Origin: Acinetobacter sp. NIPH 298 | GTDB taxonomy: Bacteria; Pseudomonadota; Gammaproteobacteria; Pseudomonadales; Moraxellaceae | Direction: 5' to 3' | Length of the DNA stretch: 64,000 nucleotides | Assembly: GCF_000369505.1 (NCBI RefSeq) | Contig: NZ_KB850053.1 | Span: forward strand, 462,943 to 526,942 | Shown: positions 9,211 through 17,776 of the stretch, one piece after another | How the letters are laid out: each line of letters begins with the position of its first letter | How positions within the stretch are numbered: the first letter of the stretch is position 1 | Program-made: the position numbers and the translations under genes | The notes under the pieces: model-generated | Told to the model about the DNA's origin: nothing | What the model saw: only the letters and a program-made list of their open reading frames with translations | Database searches by the model: none

Positions 9211-9241
9211 CAACAAAGGCATGCTGAGCATGCCTTTGTTG
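9211..9241 (-). terminator. Hairpin downstream of the small membrane protein gene
   Basis: 15-bp perfect arms (CAACAAAGGCATGCT and its complement) with a 1-base centre. It lies just after the stop of the 9261-9596 gene. The T-run on the minus strand is weak, so termination is likely but not certain. Confidence 0.6.
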
Positions 9242-9260
9242 TTGTTCAAATTATTATAAA

Positions 9261-9596
9261 TTATCGGCTAGAACATTGTTGCTGATCGTCCTTATATACT
9301 GGTGTATGTTCAATATACTGACGATTTGCTAACTGTTTTTGTGCTTGTTTGTCTTCACGTAAAAGGATAAATGTAACCGTCACCATCGCGAGGCTCAGGG
9401 CCGTCAGATAACTATAAGCGACTGATATTTCGAAGATGGTTTGCACACCAAAGCGTACCACTTCTAACAGTCCCCAACAGAGCATACCTGCCAACATAAA
9501 ACCTAACCAACGACGATAAGGAGAAAAGAAAACAGCAATAACTGCGACAGCGATTAAGCCAAATCCAACCCACATGGTGAAATTCGCTGCTTCCAT
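9261..9596 (-). CDS. Small membrane protein of unknown function
   Basis: A 111-residue protein with three predicted transmembrane segments, about residues 7-24, 30-47 and 60-79, and a polar, Gln-rich C-terminal tail ending in CSSR. There is a good ribosome site (AGGTTCC region) just before the ATG. I do not recognise the family. No neighbour suggests a role, and the gene appears to be transcribed alone. Confidence 0.6.
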   Translation of the reverse strand: MEAANFTMWVGFGLIAVAVIAVFFSPYRRWLGFMLAGMLCWGLLEVVRFGVQTIFEISVAYSYLTALSLAMVTVTFILLREDKQAQKQLANRQYIEHTPVYKDDQQQCSSR

Positions 9597-10005
9597 AGGA
9601 ACCTCCGTCTTAAAAAAGATGGTCTGTATTCTTATTCAGACCTCATCATAATTGTTCTGTATCTCTAACAGTACTTCGTATTGCATTTGCGTCTTTAAGC
9701 ATTATGGAGTGTTTTTTTTAGAAAAAAAGAGCCTTAAATTAGCCACACGACACAAGCTGTCGCAATATGCTTTTGTCATTACATTTTTTTAAATTACAAA
9801 AGTCCTGAATTTCCATATAGCATCAATTGCAGCGTGTCATTACAAAAAAATAGACCTCAATTCGGATGTATAAAAACTTTTTTCTGAATTTTTTTATCGT
9901 TGTTTTTCTATACATTTAGACATAAATATGAAGAAAAAAAGACAGGATAAAAATGCACAGTGCCGCTCAAAAAGCGGCACCATTTTAATGCAATTATCGC
10001 TGTGT
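9597..10005. other. Intergenic region of about 400 bp, AT-rich
   Basis: Contains poly-A/T runs and the terminator of serB at its right end (9961-9982). No conserved frame, RNA gene or repeat shared with other parts of the window was seen. Confidence 0.5.
9961..9982 (-). terminator. Terminator of serB
   Basis: Hairpin GTGCCGCT/AGCGGCAC just beyond the serB stop, followed on the minus strand by a short T-rich run (GTGCATTTTT). Confidence 0.75.
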
Positions 10006-11226
10006 TTAAGCACGATTCAGATCTTTATCGTGCATTCCTAATAGATACAGCACCCCATCCAAACCCACGCTAGAAATGGCTTGATTGGCATTTTGACGTA
10101 CCAACGGTTTAGCACGGAAGGCAACCCCTAGCCCAGCGATCGAAAGCATCGGTAAATCATTGGCGCCATCGCCTACCGCCATCGCTTGTTCAAGTGAGAT
10201 CCCCATTCGTTCAGCCAATTGGCGTAACAATTCGGCTTTACGTGCACCATCAACGATTGCACCTTGGACTTCACCCGTGACGATGCCATCTTGCACATCT
10301 AAGATGTTGGCGTGAACTTCATCAATTCCAAGTTTTTCTTGCAAATATTCAGCGAAATACTGAAAACCACCAGATAAGATCGCAGTCTTATAACCCAATG
10401 ATTTTAATGTCGTAATCAGGCGTTCAGCACCTTCAGTAATGGTCAAACGTTCTGCAATCTTAGGTAGAACCGAAGCATCTAAACCTTTCAATAAAGCAAC
10501 GCGAGCACGAAAGCTTTGTTGAAAATCCAACTCCCCTTGCATAGCACGCTCAGTAATTTCAGCCACTTGTGCGCCCACACCCGCTTCCAAAGCAATTTCA
10601 TCAATCACTTCTTGCTCGATTAAGGTTGAATCCATATCAAAACAGACTAAACGGCGATTACGACGATAGGCATTGTCTTCTTGTACCGCAACATCAATAT
10701 TTAACTCACCCGATAAACTTAAACAGGCAGCACGCATGGCTTGTGCATCTAGCATTTGACCACTTAAACCAAACTGCACACAGGCACGACGAGGAAAATG
10801 ACTTTCTTCTTCTAAAGCCAAACGACCTGACAGTCGGGTAACTGTTTCGATATTAAAGCCCTGACCTGAGACAATATTTGTGACGGCTTGCAAGTGTTCT
10901 GCGGTTAATTCTGGCGCAAGCGCTGTGACAATATAACGTGTTCTGCCACCTTCACTGACCCATTGCTCATATTCTGCGTTGGAGATTGGTTTAAATCGAA
11001 CAGTTAAGCCAATATCATGTGCTAAAATCAGGATCTCTTTCATTGCTAATGCAGTTGCAGTCTCATTATCCGAAGCAACAACAATCCCTAAAGTGAGTTG
11101 ATTGTGGATAACAGCCTGTCCAACATCGAGTATTTGCAAAGAATGTACGGATAGTACTTGCATTAATCGAGTAAACTGATTCGGTTGATCTGGTCCTAAA
11201 AAGGATATAAGAATGATTTCTCGCAT
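10006..11226 (-). CDS. serB: Phosphoserine phosphatase
   Basis: Last step of serine synthesis: phosphoserine to serine plus phosphate. The 406 residues comprise an N-terminal ACT-like regulatory region (about 1-180) and a C-terminal HAD phosphatase domain. The nucleophile motif DMDST (Asp197, Asp199) and the Mg-binding motif GDGANDLPM (near 350) are intact. The long N-terminal half is common in gamma-proteobacterial and mycobacterial SerB and absent from shorter enzymes. Divergent from the membrane protein at 11290, mirroring the serB/smp arrangement of enterobacteria. Confidence 0.95.
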   Translation of the reverse strand: MREIILISFLGPDQPNQFTRLMQVLSVHSLQILDVGQAVIHNQLTLGIVVASDNETATALAMKEILILAHDIGLTVRFKPISNAEYEQWVSEGGRTRYIVTALAPELTAEHLQAVTNIVSGQGFNIETVTRLSGRLALEEESHFPRRACVQFGLSGQMLDAQAMRAACLSLSGELNIDVAVQEDNAYRRNRRLVCFDMDSTLIEQEVIDEIALEAGVGAQVAEITERAMQGELDFQQSFRARVALLKGLDASVLPKIAERLTITEGAERLITTLKSLGYKTAILSGGFQYFAEYLQEKLGIDEVHANILDVQDGIVTGEVQGAIVDGARKAELLRQLAERMGISLEQAMAVGDGANDLPMLSIAGLGVAFRAKPLVRQNANQAISSVGLDGVLYLLGMHDKDLNRA

Positions 11227-11289
11227 GAATTGACTCGTGTTTGAGCGACAACTATTGTGTAAGAATCATAGCATAACCCATGAATCTAT

Positions 11290-12582
11290 TTGCCTTGGAA
11301 ATTTAACTTGAATGCGCCTCGCCAAGGGCTATTTGCTAGCCTACTGATCGTAAGTTTTGCATTGCATACCTTTTTATTGGTGATTGCAACGACTCATCAA
11401 CTCAATGAAAATCGCGCCAGCCAAGGACAGCTGATGACCAGTCAGCTGGTGGCAGATAGTCTTGCAGAACTGGAACCCGCCAATACCGTTTCGTTGGCAT
11501 TGGTTGCCAATCGTTATGCCACCAATCCAAGCGTTGCTTCGATTCGTATTTTGAATGCAAATCAGCAAGTGCTGGCGACCAGCGGCATGGCCAAAACACG
11601 TCAAGGCGAAGTATTCGTCCGTGATGCATTGCAAAATGAAAAGAAAGTTGGAACGGTTGAAATTACCTTAATCCAAGCCAGTATTGGTGAAATCCTACGT
11701 ACCCAATGGTTGGCGATCTTTGTATCCTTATTTATACATTTCCTCATTTGGTTGGCTTATCGTGTGATTGCTCGACCAACACGCAGTGAATACCTAGCAC
11801 GTATCAATCAAGAAAATCATCTTAAACATGAGATCCAGCGTTTAACCCAAGCACTTGCGCTCGAAAAACAAAATACCATCACCTTAGTGGCTCAAGCGCA
11901 ACAACAAACCAAAGCACAAGCCAAACCGCGTGTTGAAAAAATGCCAATAGATCCATCTCAAATGAATCATCAAGCTTTGGCGCTCAATATTCAGTTTTAT
12001 GATCCAAAGCAGCTTTTAAATAGTGTCAACCAGTCTGTTTCGGTGCCTTATTTCAAATTGTGCCAATTGTTCTTAGATAAAAGTATCGATCTCTGCGCCA
12101 AGCATTATCAAATCGATGCAGCTCAAATTTGCGTAGTACAAGAGTTCAATGCCGAAGGTGCAACCTTATCGACCACCTCGGAACAACCACATGCACTAGA
12201 ATGTTTGATGATGGTTGGTGCGGTATTCCAATTATTGGCCGAAGTACTTTACAAACGCTATCGTGAAGATAAACGCTTTGCGCTACAAACCCGTGGTGCT
12301 GTTGCTAGCGCTGTTGATGCAATGCAACTGGATGCAATCGAAGCCGCAAAACGTTTAACCCAACATTTACATGCCAAAGAAGCGGCCTTACACCTCAACC
12401 ACGATCAGCTCAAAACCATTCAACATCGCTATGAATTGGTTGCGATGCCAAATCCAAGCAATATCATGACGCGTCATGCCTTTATGATTAATGGTATGAA
12501 TGAAGAGTGTGCGACCTTGGCACAAACGCTACGTACTGAAATCCTGATGGGGAAAAAAGCCAAAGCTGCGACAGAATCTTAA
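11290..12582 (+). CDS. AhpA/Smp-like inner-membrane protein, long form
   Basis: A 430-residue membrane protein. The first codon is TTG; no ATG gives a full N-terminal membrane segment. Layout: transmembrane helix 1 (about 14-34), an extracytoplasmic sensor-like domain (35-130), transmembrane helix 2 (about 138-157), then a cytoplasmic coiled region rich in Gln and Lys (170-230) and a helical C-terminal domain. The first 160 residues and the divergent position next to serB resemble E. coli Smp (YtjB, AhpA family), which is about half as long. The C-terminal extension is unassigned. Function unknown. Confidence 0.65.
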   Translation: MPWKFNLNAPRQGLFASLLIVSFALHTFLLVIATTHQLNENRASQGQLMTSQLVADSLAELEPANTVSLALVANRYATNPSVASIRILNANQQVLATSGMAKTRQGEVFVRDALQNEKKVGTVEITLIQASIGEILRTQWLAIFVSLFIHFLIWLAYRVIARPTRSEYLARINQENHLKHEIQRLTQALALEKQNTITLVAQAQQQTKAQAKPRVEKMPIDPSQMNHQALALNIQFYDPKQLLNSVNQSVSVPYFKLCQLFLDKSIDLCAKHYQIDAAQICVVQEFNAEGATLSTTSEQPHALECLMMVGAVFQLLAEVLYKRYREDKRFALQTRGAVASAVDAMQLDAIEAAKRLTQHLHAKEAALHLNHDQLKTIQHRYELVAMPNPSNIMTRHAFMINGMNEECATLAQTLRTEILMGKKAKAATES

Positions 12583-12633
12583 TACGCATACTTCATATAA
12601 AGAACTGTCATCTCGTTTTATCCACCATCATTC

Positions 12634-12670
12634 AAGACTTTGCGCCTCCCCTGACGCAAAGTCTTGTTCG
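12634..12670 (+). terminator. Terminator after the AhpA-like gene
   Basis: Perfect 11-bp stem AAGACTTTGCG/CGCAAAGTCTT with a 10-base loop, followed by GTTCGTTTT. Confidence 0.8.
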
Positions 12671-12675
12671 TTTTA

Positions 12676-12735
12676 CAATACCTGAGCAAGAGCAAAGCAC
12701 TGCTTTGATCGCAGCGCAAGGCGAAGCTCGATGAC
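12676..12735 (-). repeat. Dispersed intergenic repeat, fragment d
   Basis: On the minus strand it reads GCCTTGCGCT, then TCAAAGC, then TTGCTCAGG, in the same order and spacing as part of the repeat at 30953-31000. It sits in the 307-bp gap before the ribB-type gene. No FMN riboswitch is visible in that gap. Confidence 0.6.
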
Positions 12736-12889
12736 AGAAATATTTTTTTGCTGCAATGAGCACTATAGCTCCTAAGGTGAAATATCAACAGCCGCTAAGA
12801 AGCACAGGCGAAATTTTTTAAAATGCGTTAAACTATGTCAGATTTATCGAATACTAGTGCCTTAAAGGGCAGCAAAAAGGTGAAAACGA

Positions 12890-14011
12890 ATGCCGCTAAG
12901 TTGTGTTGAAGAGCTTGTCGCAGATATTCGTGCAGGCAAAATGGTCATCCTTATGGATGACGAAGATCGTGAAAATGAAGGTGATTTAGTCATCGCTGCG
13001 ACGCATGTGCGTCCTGAAGACATTAACTTCATGATCACCCATGCACGTGGTTTGGTCTGCCTGACCCTGAGTCGCGAACGTTGTAAACAACTCAACCTCC
13101 CACTGATGGTTGACCAAAACGGCGCACAGCATGCAACCAACTTTACGCTTTCAATTGAAGCGGCGGAAGGCATTAGCACTGGTATTTCTGCGGCTGAACG
13201 TGCCCATACCATTCACGCTGCAGTTGCTGCACATGCCAAACCAAGTGATATTGTACAACCAGGTCATATTTTCCCATTAATGGCTCAACCGGGTGGTGTA
13301 CTTCATCGTGCTGGACATACCGAAGCAGGTTGTGATCTGGCTCGACTTGCAGGTTTAGAACCTGCCTCTGTCATTTGTGAAATTATCAATGATGATGGCA
13401 CTATGGCACGTCGTGCGGATTTGGAGATCTTTGCTGAAAAACATGGTTTAAAAATTGGAACCATTGCAGATCTGATTCACTACCGTATGACCAATGAACA
13501 AACGGTAGAGCGTTTGTCACAAGAAAGTATACAAACTGAATATGGTACATTTGAACTGTATAAATACCGTGAGCTTGGTAATCCAGATATTCATTTAGCT
13601 TTAGTCAAAGGCGAACCAAAGCAAGGTGTGACCACTGTCCGTGTACATGGTTTCAGCCCAATTCGTGACTTATTAAAGCTAAATAAAGCAGATGGTTCTT
13701 CTGCTTGGAATTTAGATCTTGCCCTTAAAACCATTGCAGCAAGCGAACGTGGCGTTTTAGTTTGGATCGGTCAGGACCATTTACAAGATTTGGGTCATGC
13801 TTTCGATCAGTTAAATCAACCAAAACCGCTCAAATCAAATGCTGCACTTTCACATCAATATCAAACCATTGGTGTAGGCGCACAGATTTTACGTGATCTA
13901 GGCGTTGAAAAAATGAAGTTGTTGAGTTCTCCACTTCGTTTCAATGCCCTATCAGGATTTAATTTAGAGGTCGTGGAATACATCACTGCCGATCAAATCA
14001 CAGCAAAATAA
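12890..14011 (+). CDS. DHBP synthase fused to a degenerate GTP cyclohydrolase II domain (RibBX type)
   Basis: 373 residues. The first 200 are 3,4-dihydroxy-2-butanone 4-phosphate synthase, making the four-carbon precursor of riboflavin from ribulose 5-phosphate. The motifs [11 protein letters not shown] (23-33), [11 protein letters not shown] (97-107) and HRAGHTEAG (139-147) are intact. Residues 215-373 have the fold pattern of GTP cyclohydrolase II but contain no cysteine at all, so the three zinc ligands and the catalytic CxTGD/RCDCG signatures are gone. This matches the RibBX variant known in proteobacteria, in which only the first activity remains. A functional ribA must lie elsewhere. 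First gene of the ribH-nusB-thiL-pgpA run. Confidence 0.9.
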   Translation: MPLSCVEELVADIRAGKMVILMDDEDRENEGDLVIAATHVRPEDINFMITHARGLVCLTLSRERCKQLNLPLMVDQNGAQHATNFTLSIEAAEGISTGISAAERAHTIHAAVAAHAKPSDIVQPGHIFPLMAQPGGVLHRAGHTEAGCDLARLAGLEPASVICEIINDDGTMARRADLEIFAEKHGLKIGTIADLIHYRMTNEQTVERLSQESIQTEYGTFELYKYRELGNPDIHLALVKGEPKQGVTTVRVHGFSPIRDLLKLNKADGSSAWNLDLALKTIAASERGVLVWIGQDHLQDLGHAFDQLNQPKPLKSNAALSHQYQTIGVGAQILRDLGVEKMKLLSSPLRFNALSGFNLEVVEYITADQITAK

Positions 14012-14022
14012 TCGAGGTTGCT

Positions 14023-14493
14023 ATGGCAATTCGCCGAATTGAAGGTTTATTACATCTCGCAAGCGAAGGTCGCTATGCGATCTTAGTGGGTCGTTTCAAC
14101 AGCTTTGTGGTTGAACATTTACTTGAAGGTGCTATCGACACTTTAAAACGCCATGGCGTTTCAGAAGAAGCCATCACCGTGATTCATGCACCAGGTGCAT
14201 GGGAACTGCCTATTGTTGCGAAAAAACTCGCTGCATCAAAAAACTTTGATGCCATTATTGCATTAGGCGCGGTGATCCGTGGTAGCACACCACACTTTGA
14301 CTTCGTTGCAGGTGAGTGTGCCAAAGGCTTAGGCGTTGTGGCACTTGAAAGCACAATGCCTGTCATCAATGGTGTCTTGACAACAGACAGCATTGAACAA
14401 GCAATTGAACGTTCTGGTACGAAAGCAGGTAATAAAGGTAGCGAAGCTGCACTTACTGCAATCGAAATGGTTAACTTATTAAAGGCAATTTAA
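14023..14493 (+). CDS. ribH: 6,7-dimethyl-8-ribityllumazine synthase
   Basis: Condenses the four-carbon DHBP unit with the aminopyrimidine to give lumazine, the penultimate riboflavin intermediate. 156 residues, normal length. Family motifs [15 protein letters not shown], the substrate loop GAWELP (about 55) and [14 protein letters not shown] (about 82-95, with the active-site His) are present. It starts 11 bp after the RibBX-type gene and ends 3 bp before nusB, so the three are almost certainly one transcript. Confidence 0.96.
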   Translation: MAIRRIEGLLHLASEGRYAILVGRFNSFVVEHLLEGAIDTLKRHGVSEEAITVIHAPGAWELPIVAKKLAASKNFDAIIALGAVIRGSTPHFDFVAGECAKGLGVVALESTMPVINGVLTTDSIEQAIERSGTKAGNKGSEAALTAIEMVNLLKAI

Positions 14494-14496
14494 AGC

Positions 14497-14946
14497 ATGT
14501 CGCAAACACTTCAGGCCGCTTATGCAGCGAAACGCAAAGCACGTCGTTTTGCTGTACAAGGAATTTATGAATGGCAAATGAGTCATAATCCTGTCCATGA
14601 AATTGAAGCACGTACCCGTGTCGAAAATGCCATGCATAAAGTTGACCTTAACTATTACCATGAATTGCTCACGCAAGTGGTTGCTCAACATGACGCTTTA
14701 GATGAGTTACTTATTCCAGTCCTTGACCGTGAGTTGAACGCACTGGATGGTGTTGAACTTGCAACGTTACGACTCGGTGCTTACGAACTTCGAGATCACC
14801 TCGAAGTTCCGTATCGTGTGGTGCTGGATGAAGCGATTGAATTAGCAAAACACTTTGGTGGTGCTGATAGTCATAAATACATCAATGGTGTATTAGACCG
14901 TTTATCATCAAAATTACGTGAAGCTGAAAAACAGCAAGCAAAATAA
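14497..14946 (+). CDS. nusB: Transcription antitermination factor NusB
   Basis: 149 residues, normal length. Binds boxA RNA with NusE (S10) in rRNA antitermination. The all-helical family pattern is visible: basic N-terminal helix with [12 protein letters not shown], then [15 protein letters not shown] and the C-terminal [11 protein letters not shown]. It follows ribH by 3 bp, the widespread ribH-nusB arrangement. Confidence 0.95.
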   Translation: MSQTLQAAYAAKRKARRFAVQGIYEWQMSHNPVHEIEARTRVENAMHKVDLNYYHELLTQVVAQHDALDELLIPVLDRELNALDGVELATLRLGAYELRDHLEVPYRVVLDEAIELAKHFGGADSHKYINGVLDRLSSKLREAEKQQAK

Positions 14947-14960
14947 AGGCTTGATGTTCT

Positions 14961-15878
14961 ATGGCTGAGTTCTCGATCATTGATCAATATTTTAAACGCA
15001 CATCAAAGCTTGATGTCAGTTTAGGCATCGGTGATGACTCAGCCATTGTCACCCCACCTCCCTCACAACAGTTGGTGATCTGTGCAGATACGCTTGTTGC
15101 GGGTCGGCATTTCCCCTTAGACACCTCAGCCCACGCCATTGGCTGGAAAAGTGTGGCCGTCAACTTATCTGACTTGGCTGCAATGGGTGCAAAACCACAT
15201 AGTATTTTACTGGCTTTAAGCCTTCCGACGATCGACCACGATTGGTTAGCCGAATTTAGCCGTGGGCTATTTGACTGCTGTGACCAATTTGGGGTTGCAT
15301 TGGTTGGTGGTGATACTACTCAGAGTACACAACTGACGATTAGTGTTACTGCACTTGGCTGGATTGAACACGGTCAAGCAATTACTCGATCTGGTGCGCA
15401 AGTCGGCGATTATATTTGTGTTAGTGGTCAAATCGGTGATGCTGCATACGGATTACAACATTTAGGTCATCCTCTACAACAACGCCTCGACTATCCAACG
15501 CCACGTTGTCATTTAGGACAACAGCTTAAAGGCTTGGCATCCAGCATGATTGATATTTCAGATGGACTGGCACAAGACCTTGGTCATATTCTTAAAGCAT
15601 CCAAGTGCGGTGCCAAATTATTACTCGATCAGCTACCGATAGATAAATCACTGAAAGCACAAGATATGCGGCAAGCTTGGCATTATGCGCTGGCTGGTGG
15701 CGATGATTACGAACTATGCTTTACAATATCACCGCAAAATTATGAGAAACTGTTGCGACAACACTTAGATGTTCCGCTTACAATAATCGGCGAAATTGCC
15801 CAGCAAACTGGATTGCTATTTGAGTATATGGGCGAGATTTACCCATTGGATGTTCATGGATACCAACACTTTGCATAA
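14961..15878 (+). CDS. thiL: Thiamine-monophosphate kinase
   Basis: Phosphorylates thiamine monophosphate to the active cofactor thiamine diphosphate. 305 residues. Signature segments of the AIR synthase-like fold are seen: GDDSAIV (23-29), KSVAVNLSDLAAMGAKP (Mg/ATP site), VGGDTTQ and the C-terminal SDGLAQDLGH and GGDDYELCF. It follows nusB by 14 bp, and its 3' end overlaps the start of pgpA by 23 bp. Confidence 0.95.
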   Translation: MAEFSIIDQYFKRTSKLDVSLGIGDDSAIVTPPPSQQLVICADTLVAGRHFPLDTSAHAIGWKSVAVNLSDLAAMGAKPHSILLALSLPTIDHDWLAEFSRGLFDCCDQFGVALVGGDTTQSTQLTISVTALGWIEHGQAITRSGAQVGDYICVSGQIGDAAYGLQHLGHPLQQRLDYPTPRCHLGQQLKGLASSMIDISDGLAQDLGHILKASKCGAKLLLDQLPIDKSLKAQDMRQAWHYALAGGDDYELCFTISPQNYEKLLRQHLDVPLTIIGEIAQQTGLLFEYMGEIYPLDVHGYQHFA

Positions 15879-16377
15879 ACCACCCATTCGCTTCAATCAA
15901 ATGACTTGGTATAACCGCTGCATCGTTTTCTGTGGTGTTGGCTTTGGTTCCGGTCTCAGTCCTAAAGCACCGGGTACTTTTGGTTCTGCTTTCGCCTTGC
16001 TGTTTGTCCCACTTTGGCTATATCTTGGATTATCGGCAAGTATTGTGGTGGTTTTATTGATGTCGCTGATCGGCATTTATATCTGTGGACATACCGCCAA
16101 AGTCCTCAATGTACATGATGATGGCCGTATTGTATGGGATGAGTTTGCTGGACAATCCATCACCTTACTTCCTTTACTGTATTTACAACAACTAAATTGG
16201 CTCTGGGTACTGGTCGGATTCATCTTGTTCCGCATCTTTGACATTTGGAAACCATTCCCAATCAATTGGGTGGACCAAAAAGTGTCTGGTGGTCTAGGCA
16301 TCATGCTAGATGACATCATTGCTGGAATTTGGGCAGCGCTTTGTATTTTTATTATTCACTTTTATTTTCTAACTTAA
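15856..16377 (+). CDS. pgpA: Phosphatidylglycerophosphatase A
   Basis: Dephosphorylates phosphatidylglycerol phosphate at the inner membrane. The frame is open from 15796, but the ATG at 15856 gives 173 residues, near the E. coli length. The motifs [29 protein letters not shown] and [11 protein letters not shown] (acidic Mg-binding residues) are intact. Four hydrophobic segments are predicted. It overlaps the end of thiL by 23 bp, the same thiL-pgpA coupling seen in E. coli. Confidence 0.93.
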   Translation: MDTNTLHKPPIRFNQMTWYNRCIVFCGVGFGSGLSPKAPGTFGSAFALLFVPLWLYLGLSASIVVVLLMSLIGIYICGHTAKVLNVHDDGRIVWDEFAGQSITLLPLLYLQQLNWLWVLVGFILFRIFDIWKPFPINWVDQKVSGGLGIMLDDIIAGIWAALCIFIIHFYFLT

Positions 16378-16399
16378 GCTATTGATATTAGAGTTAATC

Positions 16400-17764
16400 A
16401 TGTCAACAACAGTTATTATTCTTGCAGCAGGGAAAGGAACGCGCATGCGTTCACAACGACCAAAAGTATTACAACCACTCGCGGGTCGTCCACTGCTCGG
16501 TCATGTAGTTCAAACAGCAAAAAAGCTACAGGCTCAAAATATTATTACCATTTATGGACATGGTGGAGAACTGGTCAAACAAAGCTTTGCTGAAGAACAA
16601 ATTGAATGGGTTGAACAAGCCGAACAACTTGGAACAGGCCATGCCGTTCAAGTGGCTTTGCCCGTTTTACCTCAAGATGGCGTTTCTTTGATTCTCTACG
16701 GTGATGTGCCTTTGGTTCGTCAAAGTACTCTTGAACAACTGCTTGATGCTTCTAGCCAATCAGGTATTGGTATGATCACGCTCAATGTTGAAAATCCAAC
16801 AGGCTATGGCCGTATCGTTCGTGAAGCAGGAAAAATTCAAGCGATTGTTGAACATAAAGACGCGAATGAAGAACAGCGTCAAATTCAAGAAATTAATACG
16901 GGCATTTACTGTGTCAGTAATGCCAAATTGCATCAATGGTTACCAAAACTATCCAACAACAATTCACAAGGTGAATATTACCTGACCGATATTGTGGCGA
17001 TGGCGGTTGCTGATGGTTTAGAAATTGCATCTATTCAACCTGAATTGGCATTTGAAGTTGAGGGTGTCAATGATCGTTTACAGCTTGCAACCCTAGAGCG
17101 CCAATTTCAGCAACAACAAGCCAAAGAGCTGATGCAACAAGGCGTTCACTTGATTGACCCGAGTCGTTTCGATCTCCGTGGTCGCTTAATCTGCGGTCAA
17201 GATGTACTGATTGATGTCAATGTCATCATTGAAGGTGATTGTGAGCTTGGCGATAACGTCCAGCTCGGTGCAGGGTGTATTTTAAAAAATACCCGTATTG
17301 CTGCGGGCACCCAAGTTCAAGCTTATAGTGTATTTGAAAATGCGGTTGTTGGTGAAAATGCGCAGATCGGGCCTTTTGCTCGTCTACGTCCCGGTGCAAA
17401 ATTAGCCAATGAGGTGCATATTGGTAACTTTGTTGAGGTTAAAAACTCGAATATCGGTCAGGGTTCTAAAGCCAACCACTTTACCTACTTAGGTGATGCT
17501 GATATCGGTGCGGATTGTAATATCGGCGCTGGCACGATTACCTGTAATTATGATGGTGCAAATAAACATCGAACCATCATTGAAGATCAGGTCTTTATTG
17601 GCACCAATAACTCGCTGGTTGCACCGATCAAAATTGGTCAAGGTGCTACTACTGGCGCTGGTTCAACCCTAACCCGAGATGTAACTGGGCATAGTTTAGC
17701 GGTCGAACGATCTAAGCAGTTTGAAAAAGCGAATTATCAACGTCCCCAGAAGTTGAAAAAATAA
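16400..17764 (+). CDS. glmU: Bifunctional GlcNAc-1-P uridyltransferase / GlcN-1-P acetyltransferase
   Basis: Makes UDP-GlcNAc, the precursor of peptidoglycan and lipid A. The true start is the ATG at 16400 (454 aa) rather than the TTG at 16382, because the protein then opens with the usual [16 protein letters not shown]. The N-terminal pyrophosphorylase domain carries the GxGTRM loop and the UTP/Mg residues (YGDVPLV). The C-terminal left-handed beta-helix starts near 250 with hexapeptide repeats and carries the acetyltransferase residues (NYDGANKH). glmS follows after 12 bp, so the two steps are co-transcribed. Confidence 0.97.
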   Translation: MSTTVIILAAGKGTRMRSQRPKVLQPLAGRPLLGHVVQTAKKLQAQNIITIYGHGGELVKQSFAEEQIEWVEQAEQLGTGHAVQVALPVLPQDGVSLILYGDVPLVRQSTLEQLLDASSQSGIGMITLNVENPTGYGRIVREAGKIQAIVEHKDANEEQRQIQEINTGIYCVSNAKLHQWLPKLSNNNSQGEYYLTDIVAMAVADGLEIASIQPELAFEVEGVNDRLQLATLERQFQQQQAKELMQQGVHLIDPSRFDLRGRLICGQDVLIDVNVIIEGDCELGDNVQLGAGCILKNTRIAAGTQVQAYSVFENAVVGENAQIGPFARLRPGAKLANEVHIGNFVEVKNSNIGQGSKANHFTYLGDADIGADCNIGAGTITCNYDGANKHRTIIEDQVFIGTNNSLVAPIKIGQGATTGAGSTLTRDVTGHSLAVERSKQFEKANYQRPQKLKK

Positions 17765-17776
17765 GAGGATAAAATT

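Noticed and set aside
12583..12889. FMN riboswitch before the RibBX-type gene
   Set aside because: None of the conserved FMN riboswitch segments can be read in this gap. It holds a terminator and a fragment of the dispersed repeat.
17765..17776. glmS ribozyme or small-RNA target upstream of glmS
   Set aside because: The gap from glmU is 12 bp and holds only the ribosome site.
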